A DNA stretch of 64,000 bases, from positions 3,906,001 to 3,970,000 of the forward strand of contig NZ_VIVK01000001.1 in assembly GCF_007828865.1 (NCBI RefSeq), written 5' to 3'. Each line of letters starts with the position of its first letter. Within the stretch, counting starts at the first letter, position 1. The notes under the pieces are model-generated. The model saw nothing but the letters and a program-made list of their open reading frames with translations. It was not told the origin of the DNA and made no database searches. The DNA is from Kribbella amoyensis. GTDB lineage: Bacteria > Actinomycetota > Actinomycetes > Propionibacteriales > Kribbellaceae. This document shows positions 61,570-64,000 of this stretch, one piece after another. The translations under genes and the position numbers were made by a program.

Positions 61570-61967
61570 TGCCCTCGATCCAGCTCGACCTACCTCTGAC
61601 CCTCGAGCCGGTGGCCAAGCGTGACCTGGCGCGGACGATCGGCACGATCTACGCCGAGATCATGCAGGTGGGGATGGACCTGCTCACCGTCTCGGTGCAC
61701 GACCTCGGCGAAGGCGCGGTCTGGCGCTGTCACGAGGACGGCCCGCCCACGCCGTCGGCGCTGATCATGTGCGACATCCGCAAGGGCCGCCAGTACGAGA
61801 CCCGGGCACGGCTCGCCCAGGCGTTGATCGACGCATGCGTGAAGCAGTTCGACCTGGACGCACTGTGGATCAAGGTCGAGTTCACCCAGCACGCGGGCGA
61901 CGACATGTACCACCCGCACCTCGGCGGGTTCAACACGGACTGGACCGGCGACGAGCGGGCTCACTGA
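61569..61967 (+). CDS. Tautomerase-superfamily protein
   Basis: A 132-residue protein with the catalytic N-terminal proline (Met-Pro-Ser-Ile-Gln) exposed after Met removal. The length suggests a MIF/CHMI-like two-repeat fold rather than a short 4-oxalocrotonate tautomerase. ATG 61569 overlaps the amidase stop. It probably isomerises an unsaturated or keto acid product of the operon's amide hydrolysis. Its 3' end overlaps the convergent acetyltransferase gene by 7 bases. Confidence 0.75.
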   Translation: MPSIQLDLPLTLEPVAKRDLARTIGTIYAEIMQVGMDLLTVSVHDLGEGAVWRCHEDGPPTPSALIMCDIRKGRQYETRARLAQALIDACVKQFDLDALWIKVEFTQHAGDDMYHPHLGGFNTDWTGDERAH

Positions 61968-62419
61968 CCAGTGCGCTGGAGCAGCGTGCCCGTGCTGGTG
62001 AAGCCCAGCGCTTCGTAGAACCGCACGGTCTCCTCGCGGGAGTCGACGGTGAGCTTCCGGACACCGCGGGCGTCGGCAGTGGCGCAGATCGCCTCCATCA
62101 GGCGACGGCCGATGCCGAGTCCGCGGTGCCCAGGAAGGACGAAGACGCTCTGCACGTCACCGGAGCGTCTGGTCAGGTCGCCCGGGTTCGGGACGCGGTC
62201 GAACACCGCGAGCCAGGCCATCCCGACCAGCGCACCGTCGAGCACCGCGAGCTGACAGACCGACGCGTCACCCTGGGCCGTCATCCAGCGCTCCAGGTCG
62301 GCGCCGAACTCGCGAAGCACCTCGGGCGATGCCACCTCGTCCGCTCGGGCCCAGCGCCAGCGGAGCGCGGTGAGGGCGGGCAGATCAGCGGCTTGGGCGG
62401 TCCGGACGACGAGGTTCAT
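61961..62419 (-). CDS. GNAT-family N-acetyltransferase
   Basis: A 152-residue acetyltransferase. VQSVFVLPGHRGLGIGRRLMEAI (about 93-115) is motif A for acetyl-CoA, and VRFYEALGFTSTGTLL is motif B. ATG 62419 with GGGG upstream. It overlaps the tautomerase gene tail-to-tail by 7 bases, so no terminator lies between them. Substrate unknown. Confidence 0.9.
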   Translation of the reverse strand: MNLVVRTAQAADLPALTALRWRWARADEVASPEVLREFGADLERWMTAQGDASVCQLAVLDGALVGMAWLAVFDRVPNPGDLTRRSGDVQSVFVLPGHRGLGIGRRLMEAICATADARGVRKLTVDSREETVRFYEALGFTSTGTLLQRTGQ

Positions 62420-62454
62420 CGCCCCAGTATCTCTCCCCGCACCGTCCCGCGGCT

Positions 62455-63066
62455 TCAGGGTTTGGTGCCGAAGGCAACTGTCTGCAGCTGGTCGGCCTGC
62501 TGCCGGTCGATGATGACGGCGGAGGCGGCGCCGGGGACGATCCGGCCGGGGTAACGGGCTGCCTGGGCGAGCAGGCGTGGCCAGCGGCGGGTGTGGGTCG
62601 CCATGGCGTGCGGGCGGATGATGCGGCCGCGAGCCTGCTGGCCGGTCCGGGCCACGTCCTCCGGGACGTCGAGGAGGACGAGGTGCACGGTCAGCCCCGA
62701 CCACCGTGCGCCCCAGCCGATCAGGTACCTGGACAACGGGCGGGTCGCGCATTCGTGCACCAGCAGCGGGCCACCGCGGCGCATCGCGCGCAGCACCATC
62801 CCGTAGTACGTCAGGTGCAGGAACGGGCGCCACCAGACGTACGGGATCGCACCGAGGACGGGGATCCACCGGGCCCGCAGACGCTCCGAGTCGAGGACCT
62901 GGAGGTTGCCGTTGTCCGGGTCGGGGAACAGCCGGCGGAGCAGGGTGCTCTTGCCCGCTCCGGGGATGCCGGCGAGGACCACGACGGCGTCGTCGGGGTA
63001 GCGGAGTTCCGTAGTGGCTTGTGCGCGGCGGGTGTCCGGCGGCGCGGCGATGCCCAGGAGTGCCAC
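62455..63066 (-). CDS. P-loop AAA-type kinase-like ATPase
   Basis: A 203-residue P-loop protein (AAA_33 type). Walker A GIPGAGKST at residues 33-41; VLDSERLRARW and VHECATRPLSRYLI suggest a kinase-like fold, and VLLDVPEDVARTGQQARGR a lid. GTG 63066 has GAGAGGA upstream. The AAA_33 group includes polynucleotide, sugar and antibiotic kinases; substrate unknown. No operon partner is evident. Confidence 0.82.
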   Translation of the reverse strand: MALLGIAAPPDTRRAQATTELRYPDDAVVVLAGIPGAGKSTLLRRLFPDPDNGNLQVLDSERLRARWIPVLGAIPYVWWRPFLHLTYYGMVLRAMRRGGPLLVHECATRPLSRYLIGWGARWSGLTVHLVLLDVPEDVARTGQQARGRIIRPHAMATHTRRWPRLLAQAARYPGRIVPGAASAVIIDRQQADQLQTVAFGTKP

Positions 63067-63190
63067 GGGGACGTCCTCTCGTCGGCGGAGTGCTGCTGTT
63101 GAAAAACCAACGGAGGAAGGCCGGTCCGGTGTTCCGGATTCGGGCCGTGGAACGCTGAGAAGTTGATGAGAACTCGAGGTAAGCGCTCTC

Positions 63191-63835
63191 TCAGCCGGGT
63201 GGGCGGATGATCCGCTGTTCGATCGCGCGGGCGACCGCGGCCGCGCGGGTGTCCACCCCGAGCTTGGTGTAGATGTGCGAGAGGTGGGACTTCACCGTCG
63301 CCTCGCTGACGAACAACTGTTTGGCCAGCTCCCGGTTCGACTGCCCGGTCGCGAGCAGCCCGAGGATCTCCACCTCGCGTTCGGTGAGCGTGGTGGCCGT
63401 GGAGCCGGCCCGCTTCACCAACCGGGCGGCCACCACCGGAGCGAGGATCACCTCGCCGCGCGCGGTCCCGCGGATCGCGCGGAACAGGTCCTCCGGTGGT
63501 GCGTCCTTCAGCAGGTACCCGGAGGCGCCCGCGTCGATCGCGCCGAGGATGTCCGCCTCGGTGTCGTACGTGGTGAGGACGAGTACCCGAGGTGGTTCGG
63601 GGAAGGCACGGAGTCGCGCGGTGACCTCGGCTCCACCAGGTCCGTCGCCGAGGTTCAGGTCCATCAGGACGACGTCCGGACGGACCGCGGCGACCAACTG
63701 CTCGGCACTGTGCGCGTCCGAGGCCTCACCGACGACGGACAGGTCCTCCTGGCCGTCGACGAGCGCGCGCATCCCGGCCCGGACCACCGGGTGGTCGTCG
63801 ACCAGCGCGACCCGAATCACCTGTGTTCCAGTCAC
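63191..63835 (-). CDS. NarL/FixJ-type response regulator
   Basis: A 214-residue two-component regulator. The receiver domain (about 7-125) has phosphoacceptor D59 in VVLMDLNLGDG, Asp pair DD at 13-14 and LKDAPPEDL with the conserved Lys. The LuxR-type HTH (about 150-205) reads LTEREVEILGLLATGQSNRELAKQLFVSEATVKSHLSHIYTKLG. GTG 63835 overlaps the kinase stop. Target genes are not visible in the window. Confidence 0.95.
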   Translation of the reverse strand: MTGTQVIRVALVDDHPVVRAGMRALVDGQEDLSVVGEASDAHSAEQLVAAVRPDVVLMDLNLGDGPGGAEVTARLRAFPEPPRVLVLTTYDTEADILGAIDAGASGYLLKDAPPEDLFRAIRGTARGEVILAPVVAARLVKRAGSTATTLTEREVEILGLLATGQSNRELAKQLFVSEATVKSHLSHIYTKLGVDTRAAAVARAIEQRIIRPPG

Positions 63836-64000
63836 GCGTGCTCCAACGGAACGGACGCGGCCAGCGCAGTCCCCTCGCCCGGTTCGCTCTCCAGGATCAG
63901 GGTGCCGCCGAGTCCCTGCAGGCGATCACGGATCCCGGCCAGGCCGCGGCCGCGATCCGGCTCGCTCACCGGCGGATCGACGGGCAGGCCGCGGCCGTCG
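63832..64000 (-). CDS. Sensor histidine kinase, C-terminal end (cut by window edge)
   Basis: The last 55 codons of a NarL-partner histidine kinase. DGRGLP and GRGLAGIRDRLQGLGGTL are the G1/G2 boxes of the HATPase_c domain, and SEPGEGTALAASVP closes it. The stop TGA overlaps the response-regulator GTG start. Sensor domain lies beyond the window, so the signal is unknown. Confidence 0.92.
   Translation of the reverse strand, partial: DGRGLPVDPPVSEPDRGRGLAGIRDRLQGLGGTLILESEPGEGTALAASVPLEHA

Overview
The window is about 70% G+C. It has GTG and TTG starts beside clear Shine-Dalgarno sequences, Tat lipoprotein signals, and many LacI, GntR, MarR, HxlR and GlxA-type regulators. This is a soil-type actinobacterium. 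My guess is Propionibacteriales, close to Kribbella, but that rests on gene style only and not on a marker gene. Nothing looks like a phage, integrase or insertion sequence, and I see no CRISPR array.

Layout. (1) 1-9.4 kb: a minus-strand saccharide operon (GH2 hydrolase, two LplB/LplC-type permeases, lipoprotein binding protein, GH97 enzyme cut by the window edge) with a divergent LacI repressor. (2) 9.6-18.7 kb: housekeeping and regulatory genes (tRNA-His, oligoribonuclease, methyltransferase, acetyltransferase, cold-shock protein, an alpha/beta hydrolase without its nucleophile next to a GlxA-type regulator, a MarR/drug-efflux pair, a peptidoglycan-binding protein, and a damaged ECF sigma factor run tail-to-tail into a reductase). 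(3) 18.8-40.3 kb: an oxalate/glyoxylate island. (4) 40.4-49 kb: a hydrolase, a giant PKD/propeller exoprotein, a YdcF-type protein and a small membrane protein. (5) 48.5-56.7 kb: a xylo-oligosaccharide locus (LacI, GH3, ABC importer, xylose isomerase). (6) 56.8-64 kb: a lectin, GlsB-type protein, an HxlR-controlled nitrilase/membrane protein/amidase/tautomerase operon, an acetyltransferase, a P-loop kinase and the end of a NarL-type two-component system.

The central system is the oxalate/glyoxylate island. It has an OxlT-like antiporter, Frc (formyl-CoA:oxalate CoA-transferase), a ThDP enzyme that is the best candidate for oxalyl-CoA decarboxylase, a fused ADP-forming acyl-CoA ligase, a SucCD-type ligase, a PanE-family reductase that may reduce oxalyl-CoA to glyoxylate, glyoxylate carboligase (Gcl), hydroxypyruvate isomerase (Hyi), tartronate semialdehyde reductase (GarR), a FadR-type GntR regulator and a LysR regulator. 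Together these could both burn oxalate for energy and assimilate it to glycerate. A recurrent 11-bp element, approximately AT(A/G)CNGTATGC, occurs seven times in front of these transcription units. At the hyi, antiporter and ThDP-enzyme promoters it sits at the predicted transcription start, which suggests one repressor. The same element precedes an unrecognised 51-codon ORF and two uncharacterised proteins.

Stretches without genes: 9408-9645 (tRNA terminator only), 12332-12618 (cold-shock leader and terminators), 36804-37813 (repeats), 38937-39300 (one operator copy), 46812-47275 (possible structured leader) and 51945-52288 (divergent promoter region).
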